Assembly (NCBI GenBank): GCA_964461995.1
Contig: CAYWXL010000005.1
Location: forward strand, 52,691 to 116,690
Length of the DNA: 64,000 nucleotides
Direction of reading: 5' to 3'
Source: JALSRK01 sp964461995
GTDB taxonomy: Bacteria; Acidobacteriota; Terriglobia; Bryobacterales; Bryobacteraceae
Shown here: piece by piece, positions 1-9,221 of the stretch
Layout of the letters: each line of letters starts with the position of its first letter
Position numbering within the stretch: position 1 is the stretch's first letter
Notes under the pieces: generated by a model
Databases searched by the model: none
The model's input: only the letters and a program-made list of their open reading frames with translations
Told to the model about the DNA's origin: nothing
Made by a program: the position numbers and the translations under genes

Positions 1-2
1 TG

Positions 3-392
3 GGCGAAGTTGTGCTGCCCTTGGAGGACGGTGTAGACCCGGACGAGATTGAAGTGGTCGGCGGCGACGGCGTGCCAGTACCCTTCCGGGTCGAGGAAGG
101 CCGGTTGCGTTTTCACGCCGGCCGTGCGGGGACGGTGCGGGTTTTGGCAGGCGGCCGGGAAATTGACTACTCCTTCCGCGTAGCAGCCATCCCACCGGGG
201 CGCTGGTCGCCGCCGGAGGGGGCGAAGCGCGGGCTTCCCGCTCCGTCCCGGCGGCCAGCGGCGCGGGTGTTGTGGCCATGGTTGGCGTTGGCGGCGGCGC
301 TGTTGTTAGCGGTCGAGTGGGCATGGTTTGGGCGGGGCCGACACTTGGCGGCGCAACCTGTTCCGGCGGGAGTGGAGAAGAAGGCGGCATGA
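3..392 (+). CDS. C-terminal part of a Bat/VWA-operon membrane protein (5' truncated)
   Basis: The reading frame is open from base 3, so this is the C-terminal piece of a longer protein that starts before the window; a GTG at 12 is just an internal valine. What remains is a beta-rich stretch followed by one hydrophobic segment (about residues 85-105 of the visible part, WPWLALAAALLLAVEWAW) and a short basic/alanine tail, as in membrane-anchored BatA/VWA-type proteins. Its stop overlaps the next start (ATGA), indicating translational coupling with the downstream VWA protein. The family assignment comes mainly from the neighbour; too little sequence is visible to name a function. Confidence 0.6.
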   Translation, partial: GEVVLPLEDGVDPDEIEVVGGDGVPVPFRVEEGRLRFHAGRAGTVRVLAGGREIDYSFRVAAIPPGRWSPPEGAKRGLPAPSRRPAARVLWPWLALAAALLLAVEWAWFGRGRHLAAQPVPAGVEKKAA

Positions 393-2872
393 GCTTCGAG
401 CGTGCCTGGGTATTGGTGTTTCTGGCGCTTCCCGCGGCCCTGGCCGCATGGGAGTGGTCCCGGACGGCGAGCCGTTTGCGCTCAGCGTTGAAACACCTGG
501 CCTTAGCGGCCGTCGTCGTCGCTCTCGCTGGCCCGGCCGTCTCGGTGTGGGAGACGAAAGTGGCAGTCGCGGTCTTGGCCGACACGTCGGCGAGCATCAC
601 GAGCCGGGATCTCCGCGAGGTGTCGGAGTTGGCTCGCCGGATCTGGGAGCACCGGGGCCGCCACGTCGTCCGGATCTTGCCCTTCGCCGGAGAAGCGCGG
701 CCGTTGGGCACGGCTGAGCGGGAGCCGGCGCTGAATCTTCGTCCGACCCCTGGGCCGGCAGGACGCCGCACCAACATAGAGGCAGCCGTGCTGGATTCCA
801 TCACCGGCTTGCCCGCCGGATTGGTGCCGCGCCTGTTTCTGATTACCGACGGGCGTGAGAACCAGGGTTCCGTTTCCCGGGCGGCGTGGCTGGCCCGCGA
901 TTTGGGCATTCCGGTGGACACATGGCCTCTTGCCGGCCGCGAGAGGCCCCAACTCCGTATCGAGGCGGTCCGGTTCCCGGCCATCGCCTTCGCGGGCGAG
1001 CGTTTCTCCGTCGAACTCGCTGTCCGCTCTCCGCGGGACGCGGAAGGAAGCGTGACGCTCCGGGCCGAGGGCAAGGAGCTAGGGACCCGGCCCGTACGCC
1101 TGACGGCTGGGCTGAACCGGGTCGCTGTAACAGCCACTTTGAACCTGAGCGGAGCCTACGACATTATCGGGACCCTCGTCGCCCAAGGCCTGGGCGAGGT
1201 ACGCTTCGCCCAGGCGATCAGCATCCGTACGCCACGGGTGCTGTATGTGTCTCAGGATCCCCCGGGAACCGGAGAGCACTTGCTCGGCGCGCTCCGCTCG
1301 GGCGGGTTCACCGTGGAGGAGGCCAACGGTCTTCCGGCGGGAGAGCTGAAGCGTTACCAGGTGGTCATCCTCAACAATTGGGATTTTCAGCACATGGCGG
1401 TTTCGCTGAAACGGCGCCTGGAAGAGTACGTGCGGCGAGGCGGCGGTCTGCTGGTGATCGGCGGGGAACGCAATGTCTACCTCGAGGAGCGCCGCCGCAA
1501 GGAGGACCCGCTCGAGGAGGCGCTGCCCGCCCGCCTGGCGCCCCCGCGCTCGCCTGAGGGCACGTGCGTCGTCCTGATCATCGACAAGTCGTCCTCGATG
1601 GAGGGGCGGAAGATGGAGTTAGCGCGCTTGGCGGCCATTGGCGTGGTGGAGAACTTGCGGCGCCAGGACCGGGTCGGCGTGCTGATCTTCGACAACTCGT
1701 TCCAGTGGGCGGTGCCGATCCGGCGGGCCGAAAACCGTACGTTGATCAAACGGCTGATCGCGGGCATCACGCCCGACGGCGGCACCCAGATCGCGCCGGC
1801 GCTGGCCGAGGCCTACCGGCGGATCCTGCCGGTGAAAGCCACCTTCAAACACATCGTCCTGCTGACCGACGGCATTTCCGAGGAAGGCGACAGCATCGCT
1901 CTGGCGAAAGAGGCGGCGGGGAACCGGGTCACCATTTCCACAGTCGGCTTAGGTCAAGACGTCAACCGGAGCTATCTCGAAAAAGTGGCCACGTTTGCCA
2001 AGGGGCGCGCCTACTTCCTTTCCGATCCGTCTCAGTTAGCGCAGATCTTGTTGCGGGACGTCATGGAGCACACCGGCAAGACGGCGGTGGAGAAGCCGGT
2101 GCGCCCGGTCGTCGCCGCGCGGTCTCAGATTCTCGCCGGCATCCCGGATGAAGAGTGGCCTCCGCTGAAGGGGTATGTCCGGTTCGAAGCCAAGCCCAGC
2201 GCGGAGACAGTGCTGCGGCTCGACGTGGCGGAGAAGGATCCGCTGCTGGCGCGGTGGCAGTACGGCCTGGGCCGGGCGGCGGTGTTCGCCTCCGACGCGA
2301 AAAGCCGGTGGGCCGAGGCTTGGGTCGGCTGGCGGGGCTTTGATGTCTTCTGGTTGAACGTCGTTCGCGACCTGTTGCCACACGCCGTTCCGGGCCGCGT
2401 CGCGGTCAGCTTCGATCCCGCCGACCGCCGGCTTACGATCGATCTACGCCTCGCGCCTGGCGAGGAGGAACCGGATCAGTTGCCCGAACTTTTCGTTTTC
2501 GGGGCGGACGGCTTCCGGCAACCCTTGGAGATGACAAAAGTGGCGCAGGGCGCATGGCGCGGCTCGCTGGAGATTGGCGACCGCACCGGCCTCTTCCGGG
2601 TCCGGCCTTTGGAGGAGACCCCGTTGTTTCCTGAGACCGGCATCTATCTGGAAGAGAAGGAGCTCGCCGATTATGGCTCCGACGAGCGTCTACTGAAAGC
2701 CGTCGCCGCGTTTACCGGGGGGCGGTTCCGTCCCTCGCCCGAGGAGGTCTTCGACGCCGGCGGGCGGGCGATCCCGGCCGAAATGCCTCTTTGGCCATGG
2801 TTCCTGGCCCTGGCTGTCCTGCTGAATCTGGCCGAATTGACGCTGCGGAAGATGCGCGCGCTAGGGGCGTGA
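389..2872 (+). CDS. VWA-domain membrane protein with glutamine-amidotransferase-like domain (BatA/B-like)
   Basis: 827 residues from the ATG that overlaps the upstream stop. Two hydrophobic segments lie at the N-terminus (residues 5-25 and 35-55) and one at the C-terminus (PLWPWFLALAVLL). A first VWA-like domain begins at about residue 61 (VLADTSAS). A glutamine-amidotransferase-like segment (RRGGGLLVIGGE) lies near residue 350. A second VWA domain has a good MIDAS motif (DKSSS, about residue 399) and the strand LLTDGISEEGD near 490. In known families such proteins sit in the inner membrane beside MoxR-type AAA ATPases and bind metal-dependent protein partners, often in envelope stress. The MoxR partner would lie upstream of the window. 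The exact role is unknown. Confidence 0.8.
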   Translation: MSFERAWVLVFLALPAALAAWEWSRTASRLRSALKHLALAAVVVALAGPAVSVWETKVAVAVLADTSASITSRDLREVSELARRIWEHRGRHVVRILPFAGEARPLGTAEREPALNLRPTPGPAGRRTNIEAAVLDSITGLPAGLVPRLFLITDGRENQGSVSRAAWLARDLGIPVDTWPLAGRERPQLRIEAVRFPAIAFAGERFSVELAVRSPRDAEGSVTLRAEGKELGTRPVRLTAGLNRVAVTATLNLSGAYDIIGTLVAQGLGEVRFAQAISIRTPRVLYVSQDPPGTGEHLLGALRSGGFTVEEANGLPAGELKRYQVVILNNWDFQHMAVSLKRRLEEYVRRGGGLLVIGGERNVYLEERRRKEDPLEEALPARLAPPRSPEGTCVVLIIDKSSSMEGRKMELARLAAIGVVENLRRQDRVGVLIFDNSFQWAVPIRRAENRTLIKRLIAGITPDGGTQIAPALAEAYRRILPVKATFKHIVLLTDGISEEGDSIALAKEAAGNRVTISTVGLGQDVNRSYLEKVATFAKGRAYFLSDPSQLAQILLRDVMEHTGKTAVEKPVRPVVAARSQILAGIPDEEWPPLKGYVRFEAKPSAETVLRLDVAEKDPLLARWQYGLGRAAVFASDAKSRWAEAWVGWRGFDVFWLNVVRDLLPHAVPGRVAVSFDPADRRLTIDLRLAPGEEEPDQLPELFVFGADGFRQPLEMTKVAQGAWRGSLEIGDRTGLFRVRPLEETPLFPETGIYLEEKELADYGSDERLLKAVAAFTGGRFRPSPEEVFDAGGRAIPAEMPLWPWFLALAVLLNLAELTLRKMRALGA

Positions 2873-2972
2873 CCCTCCAGCCGGCGAAGCCCCAGCAGGC
2901 GCCGGGAACTCCAACCGGGACGGCCCTTCCGGCGAACTTGCGTCTCCGGAAACCTTGATATACTCGCCGCTG

Positions 2973-4220
2973 ATGAAATACCGGCACAAGGTCCTGGGGT
3001 TGCTGTTCTTGCTGTCGATGATCACTTACATCGACCGCGTTTGCATCGGGTTCGCTGGTCCGCGAATGCAAAAGGACTTGGGGCTGACGCCGGAGCAATA
3101 TGGCCTGGTGCTCAGCGCCTTCGCCCTCGCCTACATGATCTTCGAGATCCCCAGCGGCGCCTGGGGCGACAAGGCCGGCCCTCGGAAGCTGCTCACGAGG
3201 ATCGTCGTCTGGTGGAGCGTTTTCACCAGCCTGACCGGGGCGGCCAAAAACTACATGTGGCTGCTGATCACCCGCTTTCTTTTCGGGGCTGGTGAGGCGG
3301 GCGCTTATCCGAATGCCTCGGGGGCGATTTCGCGCTGGTTCCCGGCGGCCGAACGCGGGCGCGCCCAAGGGATCGTGTGGATGGCGAGCCGGGTCGGCGG
3401 CGCGTTCACGCCGTTCCTGGTAGTGCCCATCCAAGCCAATTACGGCTGGCGGGCCTCGTTCTACGTATTCGGCATCTTGGGCCTCATCTGGGCCGTTGTC
3501 TGGTTCACCTGGTTCCGCGACCATCCCTCGGAGAAGAAGGGCGTCAGCAAGGAGGAACTCGAAGAAATCGGCGCCGGAGCGTCACCCCCCGCTCACGTGA
3601 AGCTCCCCTGGGGAACCGTCTTTCGCAGCAGCAATTTCTGGATTATCCTGCTCATGTACCACCTCTATTGCTACGGCGCGTTCTTCTTCCTCTCCTGGTA
3701 TCCGACGTTCCTTGTCAAAGGCCGGGGTTTCGACGACGCCGAGCTACTCTCCTATTCCTGGCTGCCCTTCGTATTGGGGGCCATCGCCAACATGGCGGGC
3801 GGCTGGGTGAGCGACCGCCTGGTCACGCGCATCGGGCTGAAGTGGGGCCGGCGTACGGTGGGTCTGATCGGGTTAGGGACTTCCGCCACGTTCATCTTCG
3901 CCACCGCGCTTACCCACCACAAGCTGTTGAGCGTCATCTTCCTGGCCATCGGATTCGCGGCGTCGGACTTCATGCTGCCGGTGGCGTGGGCGGTCTGCCT
4001 GGACGTGGGCCGCAAGTACGCTGGCACGGTGACCGGGGCGATGAACACCGCCGGGCAGCTCGGCTCGTTCACCGTGGCGGCGGCCTTCGGCTTCGTCGTC
4101 ACTGCCTTCGGCGGCAACTACGATGCGCCCCTGTACCCCATGGCCGCGCTGATGGGGCTCAGTACGCTCTTGTGGCTGAAGATCGATCCCACCCGGCCCC
4201 TCGTTCCCGGCGACGAGTGA
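2973..4220 (+). CDS. MFS transporter, anion:cation symporter type
   Basis: 415-residue major facilitator with about 12 membrane segments. The N-terminal pattern TYIDRVCIGFAGP and the loop GAWGDKAGPRKLLTR fit the motif A region of the ACS subfamily (hexuronate, glucarate, phthalate and similar acid transporters); RFLFGAGEAGAYPN in TM4 is also typical of that group. ATG at 2973 is preferred over an in-frame TTG at 2955 because it directly precedes the charged MKYRHK leader. It is about 100 bases downstream of the VWA gene and about 46 bases before the archease gene. The substrate cannot be told from sequence; an organic acid or sugar acid is the family expectation. Confidence 0.85.
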   Translation: MKYRHKVLGLLFLLSMITYIDRVCIGFAGPRMQKDLGLTPEQYGLVLSAFALAYMIFEIPSGAWGDKAGPRKLLTRIVVWWSVFTSLTGAAKNYMWLLITRFLFGAGEAGAYPNASGAISRWFPAAERGRAQGIVWMASRVGGAFTPFLVVPIQANYGWRASFYVFGILGLIWAVVWFTWFRDHPSEKKGVSKEELEEIGAGASPPAHVKLPWGTVFRSSNFWIILLMYHLYCYGAFFFLSWYPTFLVKGRGFDDAELLSYSWLPFVLGAIANMAGGWVSDRLVTRIGLKWGRRTVGLIGLGTSATFIFATALTHHKLLSVIFLAIGFAASDFMLPVAWAVCLDVGRKYAGTVTGAMNTAGQLGSFTVAAAFGFVVTAFGGNYDAPLYPMAALMGLSTLLWLKIDPTRPLVPGDE

Positions 4221-4266
4221 AACGGTCCGGGCGCGAAGGCCGTAAGATTAGGGAGAAGGGGTCGGT

Positions 4267-4677
4267 ATGTTCGAGATCCTCGAGCACACGGCAGACATCG
4301 GCTTTCGTGCGTGGGGCGACACGCCCGAAGAGCTATTCGCCCACGCCGCGCTGGCGCTCGAGGAGATCGCCTGCGATATAAGTCGCGTCGAGGCGCGGCA
4401 GGTATACCCGATTGCGACCCGGGGGGACGATTGGGAGAGTCTGCTGGTGGCGTGGCTGAACGAAGTTCTCTATTACCTTGACGGCAGGGGAGTCGTGATG
4501 AGCCGGTTCGACGTGCGGCGGGTGGCGCCCCCCGACGTTTCGGGCGAGGGTTGGGGCGAACCCCGCGATCCCGAGCGCCATCCGCCGAAGCTGGTGGTCA
4601 AAGGCGTCACGTACCACCAGCTCGAGGTAAAGCAGGAGGACGGCCGCTGGACGGCCCGGGTCTTCCTGGACATTTGA
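4267..4677 (+). CDS. archease, RtcB co-factor
   Basis: 136 residues, normal archease length. The N-terminal HTADIGFRAWG and the C-terminal VFLDI carry the conserved acidic metal-binding residues of the family. Archease speeds the guanylylation and turnover of the RNA ligase RtcB and can broaden its nucleotide use. The stop codon lies only 9 bases before the rtcB start, and the ribosome-binding sequence of rtcB (GAGGGG) overlaps the archease stop, so the two are almost certainly one operon. This physical pairing supports both assignments. Confidence 0.93.
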   Translation: MFEILEHTADIGFRAWGDTPEELFAHAALALEEIACDISRVEARQVYPIATRGDDWESLLVAWLNEVLYYLDGRGVVMSRFDVRRVAPPDVSGEGWGEPRDPERHPPKLVVKGVTYHQLEVKQEDGRWTARVFLDI

Positions 4678-4686
4678 GGGGCGATC

Positions 4687-6117
4687 ATGGACATCCGGAT
4701 CGAATCGATCGACGGCTTGCGGCATCGCATCCCGCGCCACGGCAAGATGCGCACGGATGCCGTGGTTTATGCCAGTCCGGAACTACTGGAACAGATCCGC
4801 CGCGACCTGTCGTTGCAGCAGGCGGTGAACGTAGCCACGCTGCCGGGCATCGTCGGCCCCAGCCTGGCCATGCCCGACATCCATCAGGGCTACGGCTTCC
4901 CCATCGGGGGGGTGGCGGCCACGGATTGGAACGAGGGCGTCGTCTCGCCGGGCGGCGTCGGCTTCGACATCAACTGCGGCGTCCGGCTAGTCCGGACGAA
5001 CCTCAGCCGCGATGAGGTGCACTCCCGGATTCGCGAGCTGGTGAACCAGGCGTTCCGGGACGTGCCCTGCGGCACCGGCGGGAAAGGCCGGTTGAAGCTG
5101 ACCGAAAAGGAATTGAACGAGGTGCTCGAGAAGGGCGCCCGCTGGCTGGTGGACCGGGGCTACAGCCCGCCGCGGGACGCCGAGTGCGCCGAGGAAGGCG
5201 GGTGTCTGGCGGAAGCCGATCCGGGAGCGGTATCATCCCGGGCCAAGGAGCGGGGCCGCCCGCAGCTCGGCACCCTGGGCAGCGGCAACCACTTCCTCGA
5301 GATCCAGTACGTGCAGCGCGTCCACTATCCCGAGGCCGCGAAGGCCATGGGCCTCGAAGAGGGGCAGGTGGTGGTGCTGATCCATTCCGGATCGCGGGGC
5401 CTCGGCCACCAGGTCTGCACCGACTTCCTCCAGCAGATGGGCGCGGCCATGAAGCGCTACGGCATCTCGCTGCCGGACCGCCAGTTGGCCTGCGTGCCGA
5501 TCCAGTCGCCCGAAGGCCAGGCCTATCTGGGCGCGATGCGTGCCTCCGCGAATTTCGCCTGGGCGAACCGCACGGCGATCCTCTATTTCCTGAGGGACTC
5601 GTTCGAACGGGTCTTCGGCAAGTCGGCCGAACTCGTGACGGTTTACGACGTCTGCCACAACATCGCCAAACGTGAGCGCCACGTAGTGGACGGGAAAGAG
5701 CGGGACGTGCTGGTGCACCGCAAAGGCGCTACGCGCGCCTTCCCGCCGGGGCATCCCGAGATTCCGGAGGTCTACCGTTCCGTAGGCCAGCCGGTGCTGA
5801 TCCCGGGCAGCATGGGCACAGCTTCCTGGGTGCTGTGTGGCGCCGAGGGCGCCATGAGGGAGACCTTCGGCAGCGTCTGCCACGGAGCCGGCCGGCTGAT
5901 GAGCCGCACGGCGGCGAAGAAGGGCCGCAACGCGAAGGAAGTAGAGCGCGGATTGGAAAAGCGCGGCATCATTGTGCGGAGCGAAACAAAAAATGGAATC
6001 CTTGAGGAGATTCCCGAGGCCTATAAAGATGTGGACGAGGTGATCGAGGTGGTCGAACGTGCCGGTTTGGCGCGCAAAGTAGCCCGCCTGAGGCCGCTGG
6101 GCGTCATCAAGGGCTAA
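4687..6117 (+). CDS. rtcB: RNA-splicing ligase RtcB
   Basis: 476 residues, full length. Mn2+-site motif DINCGVR (C at about residue 97), GSGNHFLE (about 198-205), HSGSRGLGHQ (about 232) and CHGAGRLMSR (about 398), the last holding the histidine that becomes guanylylated. RtcB joins RNA 2',3'-cyclic phosphate (or 3'-phosphate) ends to 5'-OH ends using GTP. In bacteria it serves RNA repair after nuclease damage rather than tRNA splicing. All active-site motifs look intact. It is translated from a good ribosome-binding site inside the archease stop region. No RtcR regulator or RtcA cyclase is visible here, unlike in the E. coli arrangement. Confidence 0.96.
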   Translation: MDIRIESIDGLRHRIPRHGKMRTDAVVYASPELLEQIRRDLSLQQAVNVATLPGIVGPSLAMPDIHQGYGFPIGGVAATDWNEGVVSPGGVGFDINCGVRLVRTNLSRDEVHSRIRELVNQAFRDVPCGTGGKGRLKLTEKELNEVLEKGARWLVDRGYSPPRDAECAEEGGCLAEADPGAVSSRAKERGRPQLGTLGSGNHFLEIQYVQRVHYPEAAKAMGLEEGQVVVLIHSGSRGLGHQVCTDFLQQMGAAMKRYGISLPDRQLACVPIQSPEGQAYLGAMRASANFAWANRTAILYFLRDSFERVFGKSAELVTVYDVCHNIAKRERHVVDGKERDVLVHRKGATRAFPPGHPEIPEVYRSVGQPVLIPGSMGTASWVLCGAEGAMRETFGSVCHGAGRLMSRTAAKKGRNAKEVERGLEKRGIIVRSETKNGILEEIPEAYKDVDEVIEVVERAGLARKVARLRPLGVIKG

Positions 6118-6126
6118 GGCGGCCCG

Positions 6127-6459
6127 TTACTGGCGTTGTTGCACCTGCTTGGAAATTCCCGCGCCGGAAGGTCCCCCTTTCACCTGCAAGGCGCCAGCCA
6201 TTCCTGCCAGCGATATGGCCCGAAATAACTGTTCCATCCGGTCTTCCAGCCGCCGGATCCGCTCCTCGAATTCCCTCATGCGGGCACTGGCAGCCTCAGT
6301 ATCCCTGTCAGGACCTGCGATCCTCCGCAAAACGGCGTTGCGAGCGAATTCGGAAATGCTGCGCGCCCCACTGGCGTGACACGCGGTTTTCAGTTCTTCG
6401 TACTCGACCTCGCTCAGACGGAAGTTCACCAGCCGGTTTCTTGGATTCAGTACGCTCAT
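6127..6459 (-). CDS. small ribbon-helix-helix-like protein with C-terminal coiled coil
   Basis: 110 residues from ATG 6459, chosen over the longer start at 6495 because AGAGGGA sits 7-8 bases upstream. Residues 6-45 (RLVNFRLSEVEYEELKTACH then ISEFARNAVLRRI) look like a ribbon-helix-helix DNA-binding fold of the CopG/MobC kind. Residues 55-82 are strongly heptad-like (charged and leucine rich), suggesting oligomerisation. The tail is glycine/glutamine rich. It converges with rtcB, 9 bases from its stop. No relaxase or toxin partner lies nearby, so a mobilisation or antitoxin role has no support here. A perfect TATAAT on the minus strand at 6588-6593 could be its -10, but no good -35 accompanies it. 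Confidence 0.65.
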   Translation of the reverse strand: MSVLNPRNRLVNFRLSEVEYEELKTACHASGARSISEFARNAVLRRIAGPDRDTEAASARMREFEERIRRLEDRMEQLFRAISLAGMAGALQVKGGPSGAGISKQVQQRQ

Positions 6460-6729
6460 TCCAAGTCCCTCTGCGGCGGCTGTAGCCGGTCTCACTAGCC
6501 GGTTTGAGCCGCCGGCGCTCTTTTCTTATCGGTCACCCGAAGAAGTTTTTGAACGAAAGGCAGCGGATGGCCATCTTTCGTTCTTGCATTATATTCAAGT
6601 TGACCGGTCTCTCGTATCGTCTCGCCCAGTTTTTCTGTTTTCTTGTCCGAAGACGGGTTCTGCCGGGCAGGGACTTGACCTTTACGGAACCATCGGCGCG
6701 CTCGTTCGTATTTGTCTCTGAAAGGTTCC

Positions 6730-7944
6730 ATGCCAAGGACTACGAAACGACGATCTGGTGTGCGCGGCCGCTGGATTTGGGCGGCCGCCATCGTCTTGCT
6801 GGTCGCTGGAGCGGCGCTCGGAATACGGGCTTCGCTGCGGTCGAACCACGTCATCGATCCTTCCCGGTTGGTGACGGTCGAGCGGGGCGATATCGCCCGG
6901 AGCGTGGTCGCTACGGGCAAGATCGAGCCCCGGGCGAAGGTAGAGATCAAGTCCAAGGCCAGCGGCATCGTGAAGAAGATCCTGGTGGACTACAGCGACT
7001 CTGTGCGTCGCGGCCAAGTGCTTGTCGAGCTGGACAAAGAAGAACTCCAGGCCCGCCTGCGGGAGGCCCGGGCGCTGCTGATGGCCGCGGAGGCCGCCGA
7101 GAAAGCGGCTGTCGCGTCGTATGAGCGGAATAAGGTCGAGGCCGAAGGCCCGGACCTGCCGTTTCTCAAGGCCGCTGCCGACCGCGCCCGACGGCTACAC
7201 GAGGACGGCCTGATCGCCCGGGCCGTGCTCGAGGAGGCCGAGCAGGCCTACCAGATGGCCTTGAACCGGCAGATGACAGCGTTGCGGAACGTTTCCGTCG
7301 CCAAGGCCCAAATCGCCCAGGCCCGCGCTCAGGTGGCCCAGGCCCGCGCCGCCCTGGACCGGGCCGAGCAGGATCTGCGCAACTCCACTATCGTCAGTCC
7401 AATGGACGGGGTGGTGCTGTCCCGCGACGTCGAGGTCGGCGATGCCGTCAGTTCGATCCTCGTGCTTGGCTCCCAAGCGACGCTGATCATGACGCTCGGC
7501 GACATCAGCGACGTCTACGTCCGCGGCAAGGTGGACGAAGCGGACATCGGCAAGGTCTACATCGGCCAGCCGGCGCGAATCGTCGTCGAGAGTTTCAAGG
7601 ACAAAGAGTTCCGCGGCGAGGTGACCCGCATCTCGCCCCTGGGCGTCGAGGAGGACAACGTCACTACGTTTGAGGTGCGTGTCTCCATCGCCAACCCGAC
7701 GGGCGAATTGAAGGCCAATATGACGGCCAATGCGGAGATCATCCTCGAGGAAAAACACGACGTGCTCTTGGTGCGGGAAGCGGCAGTTCTGTATGACCAG
7801 AACCGCAACGCTTTCGTCGAAGTGCCTGATCCGGCCGCTGAGACGGGCCGCCGCAAGGTGCCGGTGAAGCTTGGAATTTCGAACGGCATCCTCACCGAGG
7901 TCGTCTCCGGTCTGAAAGAAGGCGACCAGGTGATCTTACAGTGA
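6730..7944 (+). CDS. periplasmic adaptor (MacA/HlyD family) of an ABC export system
   Basis: 404 residues. ATG 6730 follows GAAAGG at a proper distance; the upstream in-frame TTG (6712) is less likely. A basic N-terminus is followed by one membrane anchor (WIWAAAIVLLVAGAALG), a biotinyl-lipoyl-like half motif (SGIVKKILVDYSDSVRRGQ), a long alpha-helical hairpin rich in Ala/Arg/Glu/Gln (about residues 105-225), the second lipoyl half (SPMDGVVLSRDVEVGDAV) and beta-barrel/membrane-proximal domains. This is the architecture of MacA, which links inner-membrane permeases to an outer-membrane channel. It is followed after 18 bases by two MacB-type permeases. Confidence 0.9.
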   Translation: MPRTTKRRSGVRGRWIWAAAIVLLVAGAALGIRASLRSNHVIDPSRLVTVERGDIARSVVATGKIEPRAKVEIKSKASGIVKKILVDYSDSVRRGQVLVELDKEELQARLREARALLMAAEAAEKAAVASYERNKVEAEGPDLPFLKAAADRARRLHEDGLIARAVLEEAEQAYQMALNRQMTALRNVSVAKAQIAQARAQVAQARAALDRAEQDLRNSTIVSPMDGVVLSRDVEVGDAVSSILVLGSQATLIMTLGDISDVYVRGKVDEADIGKVYIGQPARIVVESFKDKEFRGEVTRISPLGVEEDNVTTFEVRVSIANPTGELKANMTANAEIILEEKHDVLLVREAAVLYDQNRNAFVEVPDPAAETGRRKVPVKLGISNGILTEVVSGLKEGDQVILQ

Positions 7945-7962
7945 CGCCGGTGGGAAGACAGC

Positions 7963-9216
7963 ATGGGGTTTCGTGATCTGCTCACCGACACGCTCCGCAC
8001 CCTGTGGGCGCACAAACTCCGCACTGCGCTCACGATGTTCGGCATCGCGTGGGGAATCATTGCCATCACTCTGATGGTCGCCGCGGGCGAGGGTTTTTAC
8101 CGGGGGCAGTCCGAGGTGGCCGAACGCTTCGGACGGAACGTAATGATCGTCTTCCCGGGCCGCACCAGCATGCAGGCCGGCGGCATGCGGGCCGGACGGC
8201 TAGTCCGCTGGCGCGCCGACGACTATTTACAGGTGAAGCGGGACGCACCGGCGTGCCGCCACGTGCTTCCTGAGCTGGGCAATACAGAGGTCATCCGAAG
8301 TCCTTACAACAGCGCCTCCCGTCTGGTGGTCGGCTCCTTGCCGGAGTTCGCTTACGTGCGCACCATCGACGTGGACCGAGGGCGGTTCTACAATCAGGCC
8401 GATGTGGACGAAGCCCGCCGCGTGGCGGTGCTCGGCAGCGACCTCTACGAGCAGCTCTTCGCCGGGCGGCCGGCGCTCGGCCGCCACATCCTGATCAGCG
8501 GCGTACCGTACACCGTCATCGGCATTACCAAAGAAAAGGACCAGGATTCCTCCTACGACGGCCAGGACATCACTAAGGTCTTCATCCCGTTCACCTCGAT
8601 GCTGCGGGATTTTCCGAACCGGCGAGGACCGGCCGATGCCGTGGACCGGCTACTCGTGACCCCCGTCAATCTCGCTTCGCACCGGGCGTGCAAGGCCCAG
8701 CTCCGGCAATCCTTGGCGCGCCTGCACCATTTCGACCCTGCCGACGAAGACGCCGCCTCTATCTGGGACACGGTGGAGAACGCTAAGGAGTTCCAGATGA
8801 TGACCAACGGGATCAAGTACTTCCTCGGCGCCGTCGGGCTGGTGACTTTGTTCCTGGGCGGCATCGGGGTGATGAATGTGATGCTCGTGGCCGTGCGCGA
8901 GCGGACTCGGGAGATCGGGGTCCGCAAGGCCGTCGGCGCCACCCGGGCGGTGATCGTGCGCCACTTCTTCCTCGAGACGATGATCGTCGTGTTCTTGAGC
9001 GGCGGGGTGGGGATGGCGGTGGCCTACGGAATCTGCGCGGCGGTCAATACGCTGCCCATGCCGGAGTATTTCGCGGGGCTGATCCCCACCTGGGGCTCGA
9101 CGCTGCTTTCGTTCGGGCTGCTGGGGCTGACGGCGGTGCTCAGCGCCATCTATCCGGCGAGCCGCGCTGCCGCCGTAGATCCCATCGAGGCCTTGCGGTT
9201 CGAGGCCGGAGGCTGA
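7963..9216 (+). CDS. ABC transporter permease, MacB/FtsX type (first of pair)
   Basis: 417 residues with one N-terminal membrane helix (LRTALTMFGIAWGIIAITLM), a large periplasmic MacB-type domain (about residues 50-270) and three C-terminal helices containing the FtsX-type motif GGIGVMNVMLVAVRERTREIG. Unlike E. coli MacB, the ATP-binding domain is not fused; this is the split permease form. It lies between the adaptor and a second similar permease, 5 bases apart from the latter, so the three form one transcription unit. Substrate unknown; macrolides, peptides or lipoproteins are the known cargoes of relatives. Confidence 0.9.
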   Translation: MGFRDLLTDTLRTLWAHKLRTALTMFGIAWGIIAITLMVAAGEGFYRGQSEVAERFGRNVMIVFPGRTSMQAGGMRAGRLVRWRADDYLQVKRDAPACRHVLPELGNTEVIRSPYNSASRLVVGSLPEFAYVRTIDVDRGRFYNQADVDEARRVAVLGSDLYEQLFAGRPALGRHILISGVPYTVIGITKEKDQDSSYDGQDITKVFIPFTSMLRDFPNRRGPADAVDRLLVTPVNLASHRACKAQLRQSLARLHHFDPADEDAASIWDTVENAKEFQMMTNGIKYFLGAVGLVTLFLGGIGVMNVMLVAVRERTREIGVRKAVGATRAVIVRHFFLETMIVVFLSGGVGMAVAYGICAAVNTLPMPEYFAGLIPTWGSTLLSFGLLGLTAVLSAIYPASRAAAVDPIEALRFEAGG

Positions 9217-9221
9217 CGGCC

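Noticed and set aside
6588..6593. Perfect TATAAT on the minus strand
   Set aside because: No acceptable -35 lies 16-18 bases upstream, so it was not called as a promoter.
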